Origin: Chrysopilus asiliformis
Taxonomy: Eukaryota; Arthropoda; Insecta; Diptera; Rhagionidae
Direction: 5' to 3'
NCBI GenBank assembly: GCA_964034945.1
Contig: OZ035961.1
Span: forward strand, 72,392,322-72,456,321
Length of the DNA stretch: 64,000 bases
The first letter of the stretch is position 1. Every line of letters starts with the position of its first letter. The position numbers and the translations under genes were made by a program. The notes under the pieces were generated by a model that ran no database searches, had not been told where the DNA came from, and was given only the letters and a program-made list of their open reading frames with translations. Positions 10,484 to 20,021 of this stretch are shown here, piece after piece.

Positions 10484-10779
10484 CATCCGCAGCCTATTTT
10501 AGTTGAAATTCGTAGTATATCCCAACTAACAAACTCTCCAGACCAAAACTTTTACGAATTTTGAAATCTTCTCATTAAACTTTCTTAACACACTGGATAC
10601 TCTCATAACATAGTTCTTGTAATGACACTCTAATTTTTTCTGATAGCGTTCTTTTTATAAGAGTACTAGCTTGAAAGAACCCGGCGTTGTCCGGGTAGTA
10701 ATAAATTTTTGAATATGAGAAAATCCTTTTTTTTCAAAAGTATTTTGATGTATAGAAAAATTACGCAGTAATTATATTT
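10484..10779. other. Unassigned stretch after copia leader
   Basis: No coding potential seen. A short GC hairpin-like word (ACCCGG...CCGGGT) lies near 10680-10700. Confidence 0.3.
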
Positions 10780-11112
10780 CAACACACACTATATGTGTAT
10801 CAAACCAAACCAATCGCTGGACACAAAAATGAACTACACCAGGGTGTTTGGAATGACAAAAGATTTTAATTTTAGCATGTCCGACCGTCTGTCTGCCCGT
10901 CTGTCGTCTGTCCGTCTATATATCCGTGAATATCATAACTTTCGGAGGGATTGAGCTAGAGATTTGAAATATTTTCAGTTGCGTTTCTCGTAAATGGCAA
11001 TGCTAAGTTCTTGAACTGGCAAAATCGGACCATTCCCTTCTCCATATAAATGAAACTTTTTTCGCAATTTTCTCGAAAATGGTGAATCGCATTGACAAAT
11101 TTATAAAGCTAA
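10780..11112 (+). mobile_element. Diverged DINE-1-like (HINE) copy
   Basis: The block shares with the better copies ACACAAAAATGAA(C/T)TACACCAG, the GTCY microsatellite (10880-10920), GAGCTAGAGATTTGAAAT and the following core, but the ends have lost clear subterminal repeats. It abuts the next copy at 11117. Confidence 0.6.
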
Positions 11113-11116
11113 AATG

Positions 11117-11702
11117 TTTTTTATACCCGTATGGTGAAACCAAAGGGTATATTAACTTTGCTTTACCGTTTGTAACGCCAAGATCCCGTCATCACACACA
11201 AAAATGAATTACACCAGTGTGTTTAGAATGATAAAAAAAAAATGAATTTTGCATGTCCGTCCGTCTGTCTGTCCGTCTGTCTGTCTGTCCGTCCGTCTGT
11301 CTGTCCGTCTGTCTGTGGTGCGGATTCCGGGCGCACGGATTGAGCTACAGACTTGAAATTTTGCACAGGTCCGTTTTTCGTAAAATGCAAGGCTAAGTTC
11401 GTTAATGGGCAAAAATGGACCATTAGGGGGGGCACCCCCCATATGAACGAAATCGTTTTTTGCGAATATCTCAAAAACGGTGCATCTTATCAAAAAAGTC
11501 CAAGAACAAAAGTTTTTTTAGAATATGATTCTACATAAAACTCCCATACATCAAAATCCGATTGGAATAAATTTTAAAAAATCTTATTGGAAAGTTTGAC
11601 TTCAAAGTGGAATTTTGGTACAATTGTTCGAATTTTGATACGAATATCACCATACGGGTCTCCAATGATTGCCAGATTGGCAATTATAGCGTTTGTTATG
11701 TT
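11117..11702 (+). mobile_element. DINE-1-like non-autonomous Helentron copy (HINE)
   Basis: Full-length example of the family. It has a 13-bp subterminal inverted repeat, ACCCGTATGGTGA at 11125-11137 and its inverse at 11647-11659. A GTCY microsatellite (GTCCGTCCGTCTGTCTG type) spans about 11252-11318. A 3' stem-loop ATTGCCA-GAT-TGGCAAT lies at 11668-11684, shortly before the end. T-rich flanks are seen and no target duplication. These are the hallmarks described for DINE-1 and other Helentron-associated elements. Frames read through the microsatellite (TDRRTDGQTDG) are repeat artefacts. Confidence 0.8.
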
Positions 11703-12039
11703 TTGAATATGATTTTACATAACTTATCTATACATCAAAATTCAGTTAGACTACCTCTTTCCCCTCCCCGATACCCATTGAATACTTTTTCCTTATTTTC
11801 TCGAAAACGGTGCATCGTATCGAAAAGTTTATAACGACGAAATGTGTTTAGAATATGATTTTATACAACTTATCTATCCAGTTGGACCACTCCTACCTCC
11901 CTCTCCCATACAAATAGATTTTTTTAAATAAACGAATTGGTCGGTGACAAAATACATTATTTAAATTCGTTCTCTATAAAATGAATAATTTAAATTATCA
12001 AATTGCACAAAAGCAGTGGATGAATAAAGGAAATTTGTG

Positions 12040-12530
12040 TTGATGCAAGTCCAGATTCGATGTGCCGCTAACCTCACTTTTGGAAATCACTATGTTCTGG
12101 AAAAAATCACAAAATTCAACACCAATCCATTTACGTTCACGTGGTCACTGAGTAAATTCCTTGATTCACTTCGTTGTACACAAAATAAAATACTTTCGAC
12201 GATTTAAAAGTGGGAAAAACAGCGATAATTTGCTTGCGCACTATATCGATAAACAACCGCTTCGCATCGATCATCAATGAGGAAAGAGCAAATATATTTC
12301 TCAGTTGTCAAACGCGAGTCTGAGAGCGTAACGGGATCTGTTGGCGATAAAATTATTGTGAGGTACAAAATTTTCCGTTTTTCAATTCCAAATACAATAT
12401 TTTCTCTTTCCATACCAAAATTCCATACAAAATGCAAATTTCAATTTTTCCGATATTCCCGTTTTTCCCCAAAATTTTTCTCGACTTTTCCAACAAAACG
12501 AAAAAACATTCGAGATTTTTGATTTGGAAT
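12040..12530 (+). repeat. Dispersed repeat family B, uninterrupted copy
   Basis: This segment recurs in inverted orientation, broken by three insertions, at 51305-53480. Shared blocks include 12045-12150 and 12195-12530 (for example CACTATATCGATAAACA and CGAGTCTGAGAGCGTAACG). No transposase motif and no definite ends were identified. A frame of about 80 residues at 12277-12522 is also open in the second copy, but its composition does not look like a protein. Confidence 0.65.
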
Positions 12531-12729
12531 TACTGAAAGTGCAAACCAGAAAACCGCGCCCCTGAAAGTATGCAATTTCGGTTTTCCAAGATTTTCCAAC
12601 TTTTCCGGTAGAAATTTTTAATTTTCGGCTCCGTTGTGTTTTTATATGTTGCAATACGAATCCAACAAAAAAACCCCATGCAAATCGGATTATATTCAGC
12701 CCAGTTATGGATAGTCAAACGGACCACGA

Positions 12730-12810
12730 TTCATTTTTAACCGACTTCCAAAAAGGAAAAGGTTCTCAATTCCACCTGAATATTTTTTTTTTTTTTTTTT
12801 TTTAATGTAT
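12730..12810. repeat. Poly-T run beside CCGACTTCC word
   Basis: A run of 22 T at 12782-12803 follows ACCGACTTCCAAAAAGGAAA, a word also seen at the fold-back DNA starting 13705. Simple repeat. Confidence 0.4.
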
Positions 12811-12894
12811 GTTCACGCCTAACTTTTTACTGGGTTGACCGATTTTGGTCATCCCAAAGAGAAAGTTGTAGAGAAAGTTCCTGGTTGGACTCCG

Positions 12895-13200
12895 GTTGGT
12901 TCATGGGCAAAAATGGACCATTAGGGGGGGTACCCCCCATACAAACGAAAACGTTTTTTCCGAATTTCTCAAAAACGGTGCATCTTATCAAAAAAGTCTA
13001 AGAACAAAAGTTATTTAGAATATGATTCTACATAAAACTCCCATACATCAAAATCCGATTGGAATAAATTTTAAAAAATCTGATTGGAAAGTTCGACTTC
13101 AAAGTGTAATTTTGGTACAAGTGCTCAAATTAAGATACCAATATCACCATACAGGTTTTCAATAATTGCCAGATTGGCAATTATAGCTTTTGTTATGTTT
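12895..13200 (+). mobile_element. Partial DINE-1-like copy (3' half)
   Basis: It starts in the core (CATGGGCAAAAATGGACCATT), runs through the 3' subterminal repeat (changed to ATCACCATACAGGTTT) and the 3' hairpin ATTGCCAGATTGGCAAT, and ends TTGTTATGTTTT. The 5' half with the microsatellite is missing. Confidence 0.7.
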
Positions 13201-13216
13201 TTACGTTGTGTTCAGT

Positions 13217-13462
13217 CAGAGCCGTATTAACAAGTTTGAGCGCCCTGGGCTAAATAAAATTTTGCACCCTTACATAGTTTTATTGTAAAAATGCAATTTC
13301 ATTTTTTAAAATATTCTTTAATTCAAAACACAGTACTAACTTAAATTACAGATACGCTAAATATAAAGAAAATTAAAAAAAAAGCAATCAAAATTTCATC
13401 GCCTCAGATCGATGGCGCCCCTGGGCTGTAGCCCAATTAGCCCTATGGTTAATTGGGCCTTG
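13217..13462. mobile_element. hAT-type MITE, 246 bp, perfect 8-bp TSD
   Basis: Ends CAGAGCCGTATTAAC and GGTTAATTGGGCCTTG are imperfect inverses. The flanks are TGTTCAGT on both sides (13209-13216, 13463-13470), a perfect 8-bp duplication. The interior contains GCGCCCCTGGGCT-type words. No coding. Confidence 0.85.
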
Positions 13463-13650
13463 TGTTCAGTACAACACAAGGAAGGTTCTCTTATATATTT
13501 TTCCCGTGTTAACCTACCCCTTCAAACCCCTCCCTGCTTGGGATATCGAGTAAAATTCTTTGTATTGTGTTCAGTACAATATTTGGAAGATTCTTTTATA
13601 TATTTCTCATCTGCGGACTTATCCCCTCAAACCCTTTGTAATTTTACCTA
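13463..13650. repeat. Two-unit ~105-bp tandem repeat
   Basis: Units start at TGTTCAGTACAA (13463) and again near 13568; both contain GGAAG-TTCT-TTATATATTT and CC-CTTCAAACCC. Divergence is moderate. Confidence 0.55.
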
Positions 13651-13704
13651 TATTAAAAATTGAAACTAAAAACGTTCGAAATAAAAAAAAAATTTTCTAA
13701 AAAA

Positions 13705-14099
13705 AATAAAACCGACTTTAAAAAAAAAACTGAAAAGAGAAAAAAGCACTAAAAAGAAAAAAATAATTTCAAACTATGTCCATTAATAGCGTATTTGAAA
13801 TTTGGCTTTTTTGGAGTGGCGTTAAATTTGCGACTAAAATAAATTACATACTTTCTAACCCTTAAGGCTAACTAAGAACTAAGATCGACTCCAAAAATTT
13901 TGTTGTCAAACAGATTAACTATAGACACGGCTCTTACAATAGAAATTTTACAACGATTTTATTTAGTGTAAATTTAACGCCACTCCAAAAAAGCCGAATT
14001 TTAAATACGCTATTAATGGACATAGTTTGAAATTATTTTTTTCTTTTTAGTGCTTTTTTCTCTTTTCAGTTTTTTTTTAAAAGTCGGTTTTATTTTTTT
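13705..14099. repeat. Fold-back DNA with ~125-bp arms
   Basis: The left arm (13705-13829) and right arm (13970-14099) are near-perfect inverses, spanning AACCGACTTTAAAAA, CACTAAAAAGAAAAAAATAA and GGAGTGGCGTTAAATTT, with a loop of about 140 bp. The word CACTAAAAAGAAAAAAATAA is shared with the fold-back at 23455-23742, so both belong to one fold-back family. Confidence 0.75.
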
Positions 14100-14378
14100 T
14101 TTATATATAAAGATGACGCTACTAGAGCTACTGAATCTTTTACGCTTATAGCAAGGCGCTTTTTGAACTCTTGTAGCGACTCTTTAAAAACTTTTGTTCT
14201 CTTTGTATATTTTTTATAAATTTTTAATACTTAAAGAGTTTAAATCTTAAATAAAAATGTTATGAGCAGGGTTCCCACCCCAAAAGTGAAAAGCGGAGTG
14301 TTACTGATCGAAAAATAGTAGTGTCAGAGGGATTTCAGTAGTGTCAACTTTTTTAACCGTCATTTGGAGTTTCATTGA

Positions 14379-14825
14379 CATCGCGTCTTGATTTGGGATT
14401 TTTCATCGCAGAGATTTTTGATTGACCAATCAGAGCTCGAGTTGACGGCGATAAAAAATCCTAGAGATTAATTTCAAGAAATCTTGCAATTGCAAAATTT
14501 CTTGGAATTTTCCAATTCAAGATGGCGGAATCTAAATTCTCCCGACAAGTAGTTGCGAAAATAACTAATTTTTACAAACAATACGATACAAAAAGCTTTG
14601 GAAGAGAATATATAACATTAACAGGTTTTTCTTTTCGTCTGTTCTTCTGTTTCAGCCTTTTCAATTTCACGTATTGCATTAATTGCGAGAGCGGCGACTA
14701 TGTGTTTTCTTTTCATCGCCATTTTGAGTACTAAAATTTCAAGAGATTTTCGGCCTAGCTGTCAAAAAAATCTCATTGCGGTGAGATATTTCTTGGGATG
14801 AAAAATTGTTAATCAAGACGCGGTG
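14379..14825 (-). mobile_element. Harbinger-like MITE (CACCGCGTCTTGAT family)
   Basis: Ends CATCGCGTCTTGAT and ATCAAGACGCGGTG are inverses; the 3-bp flank TGA is duplicated (14376-14378, 14826-14828). Subterminal repeats GGGATTTTTCATCG and GGGATGAAAAATTG follow inside. A second copy lies at 53009-53453 in the other orientation. Three-base duplications and the small transposase-style exon inside suggest PIF/Harbinger. Confidence 0.75.
14618..14722 (-). CDS. Small conserved frame in MITE (34 aa), likely transposase N-terminal exon
   Basis: Reads MAMKRKHIVAALAINAIREI, then a charged EKAETEEQTKRK tail. The same frame is kept in the second MITE copy at 53112-53216, with a few residue changes. A basic and alanine-rich helix followed by Glu/Lys residues resembles Harbinger transposase openings. 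A frame on the opposite strand (14522-14734) is also open, so coding is not proven. Confidence 0.35.
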   Translation of the reverse strand: MAMKRKHIVAALAINAIREIEKAETEEQTKRKTC

Positions 14826-15251
14826 TGAGACAACACATTTTGAATGTTAACATCTAATGTTTTATTGCATATCATATTTGTACATTTTTATATTAGTACA
14901 AAAATCACATTTTTTTAAAATTAAAGTACGGAATTAAGTATTATTATGTCCGCTTTGTTCAAGAATTGAGTAAACGCACTCAGTCACTTTTCCATAGGGA
15001 ATACCTAAAGTATTTAAATACATATTTTAGATAAAGAGTCTGAATAATTACATATTACATATTATTTAATTTTCCCCAGATAAATGAACTTTTCAAATCT
15101 AGAAATTAACTTTCTTTGTAGTACGTTTTTTATAGGGCGAAAATGGTAGTGTTTTGAGTTTTTCAGTAGTGTAAGTAGTGTTAGGTCAAATTATGTCAAA
15201 ATAGTAGTGTAAAACTATGATAGTAGTGTAAACGGGATCCCTGGTTATGAG

Positions 15252-15595
15252 CAGTTAATTCGTATGATTCTCATAAAAACGCGTTTGTAAAAGTTTAAGT
15301 ATAAAAATACTTGTTAAAATGCTCATATGAGACATAAAAGATTTAAACTCGTATAACGCGAGCTTATGTTCTTATTAGTAGAATTTTATTCTTAAAATAA
15401 ATCTTCGTCAACATGCGCCATATTTTCTCTTGATCTTTTTTAACAGTAAAACTTTGAAATTCCAAAAACAGCTTATATATGTAAATTAGGACCTAAAAAC
15501 ACTGCAAAAAGCTATTTTCTTTAAAAACAAAAACGCATTAAAACAATTGAAACAGTTTCATCAATTATATTAAAAGCTTTTATTTAGCTTGCCTT
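15252..15595. other. Unassigned AT-rich stretch
   Basis: No gene or known element recognised. Confidence 0.3.
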
Positions 15596-15599
15596 CGTG

Positions 15600-16106
15600 T
15601 CTGTTTGTCTGTTTGTCTGTCTGTCTGTCTGTCAGATCAAATCTTGCAACCCAATTTTGACCCACTTCCACTTGTCCGATTGACTTGAAATTTTGCACAC
15701 TTATATAAGTCCGATGACAATACAATATTTTCACTACTTCGTCCTTGTAAGGATAACGGAAGGTCCTGTAAGGATAACGTGATTATCCTTTTCTCCACAT
15801 TTTCCGGAAAAAAATCTATTCTGGGGGTTTTTGGGGTCGCTAAATCCGAATCTGCCATTAAAAAGTCTGTAAGGATAACGGAAGGTCCTGTTAGGATAAC
15901 GTGATTATCCCTTTCTCCAAATTTTCCGGAAAAAAATCTATTCTGGGGGTTTTTGGGGTCGCTGAATCCGAATCTGTCATTAAAAAGTCAGTAAGGATAA
16001 CGGAAGGTCCTGTAAGGATAATGTGATTATCCTTTTCTCCAAATTTTCCGGAAAAAAATCTATTCTGGGGGTTTTTGAGGTCGGTGAATCCGAATCTGTC
16101 ATTAAA
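15600..16106 (+). repeat. GTCTG microsatellite and three ~122-bp units beside the Helentron
   Basis: 15600-15634 is a GTCTG/GTTT microsatellite, followed by TTGACTTGAAATTTTGCACA, a word shared with the DINE-1-like copies. From about 15738 to 16106 three units of about 122 bp follow, each with GTAAGGATAACGGAAGGTCC, a TTTTCCGG word and GGGGTTTTTGGGGTCGCT. The unit is homologous to the large array at 32050-36335 (there on the minus strand). Confidence 0.8.
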
Positions 16107-16447
16107 ATTTTTTTATACCCTGTATCCTAAAACCAAAAGAATATTGTGACTTTGCTTTATCACACACAGTCACACATTCATTAACAGTCATTAACGCACA
16201 GTCATTAACACAGTCATTAACACACACAGTCATTAACAGACACAGTGATTATGACTAACACAAAACTTCTGCCATCTGAGTGCATTTGTAATCCCATTAA
16301 AACATGATTAGGTTTTCTCGTCGTGGCTCTCACTAAAACAACCTCGTTAGGTTTTCTCTTCGTGGCTCTCACTAAACACAACTAATTGTTCTTTTCCCCT
16401 CAATTGAGTGAGAAAGTTATTTAGTAATTTAGTAATAAATTTAAATA

Positions 16448-18321
16448 ATGCAAAGTTCAAAGGGAGAAACTGTAACGCAAAGAAAACGACGGTTGGAGAA
16501 GGCTCGTCGTAAATTTCAGGAAAAGCGGGCAGCCGAAGATGAAGATGCTAAGCGTTCACGCCAAGACAAACAGCGGCGAGAATCAAGGCAACACCGACAA
16601 ACTCGCGTTGAACAAAACAGGAAACATAAATTTGATGTTAGACCCTCAGAAACACCAGAGCAAGATGCAGCACGACTACAAGCCGACAGACAGCATACAT
16701 CACAAGCTAGAGCCAAAGAAACACCAGAGCAAAATGTAGCACGACTACAAGCCGACAGACAGCATACATCACAAGCTAGAGCCAAAGAAACACCAGAGCA
16801 AAAATGTAGCACGACTACAAGCCGACAGACAGCATACATCACAAGCTAGAGCCAAAGAAACACCAGAGCAAAATGTAGCACGACTACAAGCCGACAGACA
16901 GCATACATCACAAGCTAGAGCCAAAGAAACACCAGAGCAAAATGCAGCACGACTACAAGCCGTCAGACACCACACATCACAAGCTAGAGCCAAAGAAACA
17001 CCAGAGCAAAATGCAGCACGACTACAAGCCGACAGACAGCATACATCACAAGCTAGAGCCAAAGAAACACCAGAGCAAAATGCAGCACGACTACAAGCCG
17101 TCAGACACCACACATCACAAGCTAGAGCCAAAGAAACACCAGAGCAACATGCAGCACGACAGGAACAAGCTCGCTTACGACATCAACAATTGAATGCCGG
17201 CATTGTGGCATTTCAAACAGCCATCTATACATTCTGCGATCGCTTTTGTGAAGCTTGCACCAAGCGATGCTATCCCAATCAAGTCGCTACATGTAGACCG
17301 AGTGTCACTGCCATGATATACTTGCCACCTGAGTTGTCACTCAAACAAAGTTTGCTCGTGTGCCACCGCTGCAAGACTCACCTAACCAGCAAGAAAACTA
17401 CACATCCGTCAAAAGCATATTGGAACAACATGCAACCAGGAGATATACCTGAAGTAATTCAAGTATTATCACAAGCCGAACAGCGATTATTGGCAAGAAT
17501 AACACCATTTGTCAAAGTAGTGAAGTATCACGGACGATTTGGACAATATGGTTTCCGTGGACAAGCAGTACTATTTGCCCAGGACATCTTCGAAGTTAGT
17601 GAGAAGCTACCAAATATGTTACCAAGATCGACCCAGAATTCAGGAATTGTCGTTGTAACCGAACATCTTGAGAACCTAAGCATCACAAGAGAGTTCTCAA
17701 TATGCAGGCCAAGACTGCTGGCTGCGTTACGGTGGCTAATCGCTAACAACCCATTATACCGAGATGTCATTGTCGACCAAGACGTACAAATTAATGAGCA
17801 AGATTTGATACGAGTTGTTGATACACCACCAGAAGATGAAGCAATCAATACGCTACAGCAAGAAAGCGCATACAAGTCAATTGGAGATATATCCAGAGTT
17901 ATACGCGCTTCATGGCACCAAGCACAACACAGTTTCTTCACATCGGGATGGGCTGGAGCGCAGTGCTGTGTAATTGCATTATCGAACATCGTACGAGCAA
18001 TCATACTTCCGCCACGATTATGGAACCGGGATATCTTGGATAGGAACATGATCCAGGGTGATGAAATGTACGCTGCCATACAATCAGCCTCAAACAACAA
18101 TCCTAATGCCTATCCTATTCCTCATAGTGGATACTTTGCCGTACGTAACTTCGATGTCATCAAGAGAGACTTCAATATGTTCCACAACACATTCACCATG
18201 GATTATAATGACGACCCAGCACTCTATGGAAGTCTTCAAGATTCTGAGAATCATACCATTGGCACCACACTACGAGAAGCTTTGCGGGTCCTATTTGCCA
18301 ATCATAATGCAGGAATACTAA
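16448..18321 (+). pseudogene. Helentron Rep-helicase, N-terminal part (repeats, DUF6570-like and peptidase-like regions)
   Basis: ATG 16448 opens a very basic stretch (TQRKRRLEKARRKF) followed by eight 23-residue repeats (ETPEQNVARLQADRQHTSQA type). An extra A in the third repeat (about 16803) shifts the frame; the downstream frame is the continuation. Next come a Cys cluster (FCEACTKRCYP, CHRCKTHL), a region with YHGRFGQYGFRGQAVLFAQD typical of the DUF6570 family in Helitron proteins, and GWAGAQCCVIALSNIV. The latter resembles the catalytic-Cys motif of tegument/OTU-type cysteine peptidases. The frame is cut at 18321 by a MITE and resumes at 18811. Confidence 0.8.
16649..17160 (+). repeat. 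Coding 69-bp tandem repeat, about eight units
   Basis: Units start with the Glu-Thr-Pro-Glu-Gln codons at about 16649, 16718, 16787, 16857, 16926, 16995, 17064 and 17133. Two unit subtypes alternate (GCCGACAGACAG and GCCGTCAGACAC). The 69-bp length keeps the frame, apart from the one extra A in unit three. They encode a charged, probably helical repeat in the Helentron N-terminus. Confidence 0.95.
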
Positions 18322-18323
18322 TA

Positions 18324-18808
18324 CAGTAGAACACGCTTAAATGCACATCGAATTTCGCAGAATTTTATGTGCATTTATCCGTGTTTTGCATTTATACGTA
18401 GCACGGAAGCACGGATAAATGCACATTAATGTGCAATTATGCGAGTAAAGGATAAACATGCAACTTTAATATTCCTGTAATAAACATTTAAATTCAACAA
18501 GGCTACACAAAAACAAAGAACCTAATTAAGAATTCATTTTATCAAATAAAAATAACAATAATCACTTTTTTTTTGTGTAATTACATTTCATTTTTGCATA
18601 TGTGCATTTAAGCGTGTAAAATTTCATATAATTTATACTTTTGCGGATGTGAAAATGGTTGCATTTAAGCAAGTATTGCAATTAAGCGTGTTTCATTTAT
18701 CCGTGTATATTTATAGGAAAAATGCTTGAAAATCCTCCATGCACAAATTTTGCGTGCAATTACACGAGTTTTGCATTTACGCGTGTTGCATTTAAGCGCG
18801 TTCTACTG
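18324..18808. mobile_element. pogo-like MITE, 485 bp, inside Helentron gene
   Basis: Ends CAGTAGAACACGCTTAAATG and its near-inverse at 18789-18808; TA is duplicated (18322-18323 and 18809-18810). Excising the element and one TA joins the two parts of the Helentron frame exactly (GILI then AESKSFGVL). A near-identical copy is at 43236-43719. A TIR starting CAGTA plus a TA target fits the pogo/Tigger branch of Tc1/mariner; no transposase is present. Confidence 0.9.
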
Positions 18809-18810
18809 TA

Positions 18811-20019
18811 GCAGAATCAAAGTCATTTGGAGTACTGTATTACGATAACAAATACTACTTCACCGATTCACATTCATGCGGACCAAAAGGCGCCAGTGCA
18901 GCAAATGGAAAGGCATGTATCATAGAATCCGACAACATCGAAGAGCTTCATAGAGTTTGTAAGCGAGCTACGCGTTCACGCAATGTTCAGTACACCTTGG
19001 ATTACATTGATATGCAACTGAAGACTGACATAACCACAACAGGACAACACTTGGAATTGGACAGGGAGACGATACCACAACAAGAGGCAACACCAACTGC
19101 TCCCGTACAAAAACAAATGGAGTCAATACCAATACAAACATCAGTGATGGCTGCCATAGATTGTAACCAGCCAGATGTGGATGACGAGTTGGTGGTATCG
19201 GAGAATGTCAACGAAATCATCCGCAAGACCAAGGATAATATCGTGAATGAGGCACACGAATTGAAAGCTGAAGAGTTTGCATGGTTCTACCTTTTCCCCT
19301 ATGGTAGAAATGGCTTGAAGGAAAACAGATCTGTAAATATATCACCGCTTGACTACTTCCAATATAGAATATTGGGTAGCGATACAAGATTCGAACGCAA
19401 TGACTATCTATTCTATGCGTTATCCATGTTTGAATATCACAGAGCTAAATCCACAATTGCAGCATGCGGTAAGAAGATTGAAGGGCAAGAAGGAAGGATC
19501 GAAGACGTCCACCTCTATATGAAGAATTTGCGAGGATCATCAGCATACTGGCGCACGGCTCTGAACGAGTTAATAGCACACATAAGATGTCTGGGTCCAC
19601 CTACCTACTTCGTAACCTTCAGCTGTAACGATCTCAACTGGCTGGATATGAGAAAAGCTCTCCTTATAGCTGATGGAAGACCTCATGATGACCCCGCTGA
19701 ACTTGATGTGCAAGCTACGCAATCCCTAATTGAGCAATATCCGGTCGTTGTAAGCCGCCATTTTATGATTAGAGTCAACGCCCTTATTAAGTTTATCCGC
19801 AACAATCATGAAGTCTTCGGAGGACAAGTGGAGGATTACTGGTGGAGAATAGAATTTCAAAATCGCGGTAGTCCACATCTTCACATGTTAACATGGATTA
19901 AGGATCACAGATCCTTTGACACTGTGGAGGGCATCCAACAACTTGACAAAGTGTGTTCGTGTGAGATGCCGCCAGAAGATACACAATTACGGGAGATTGT
20001 AAAAAAATGCCAGATTTAG
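18811..20019 (+). pseudogene. Helentron Rep-helicase, middle part (peptidase C-half, HUH Rep)
   Basis: The frame continues from 18321 after the MITE. FGVLYYDNKYYFTDSHSCGP supplies the Asp-Ser-His element expected for the cysteine-peptidase-like fold. Then comes the Rep region: FAWFYLFPYGRNGL, YVTFSCN-type TYFVTFSCNDLNW, and the HUH motif GSPHLHMLTW at about 19867-19896. It stops at 20017-20019 after VKKCQI. In relatives a Cys/His-rich zinc-binding stretch follows VKK-Q and precedes CRFGFPR; here it is missing and the frame changes, so a deletion removed it. Confidence 0.85.
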
Positions 20020-20021
20020 CT

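Larger units (their letters stand above)
14267..15243. mobile_element. hAT-type MITE (CAGGGTTCCCA family) with nested MITE
   Basis: Same ends and interior as 8034-8512. A perfect 8-bp duplication GTTATGAG flanks it (14259-14266 and 15244-15251). It is longer because a 447-bp element lies at 14379-14825. Removing that leaves a copy close to the first one. Confidence 0.9.

Noticed and set aside
11209..11493. Long overlapping frames with TDRRTDGQTDG repeats in several places (also 23056, 57422, 59666)
   Set aside because: They run through the GTCY microsatellite and core of DINE-1-like elements; frames in two registers are equally open and follow the DNA repeat, not protein constraint.
16516..17131. 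Cys-rich frames on the minus strand (SGVSLALACDVCCLSACS repeats)
   Set aside because: Antisense shadows of the 69-bp coding repeat in the Helentron gene.
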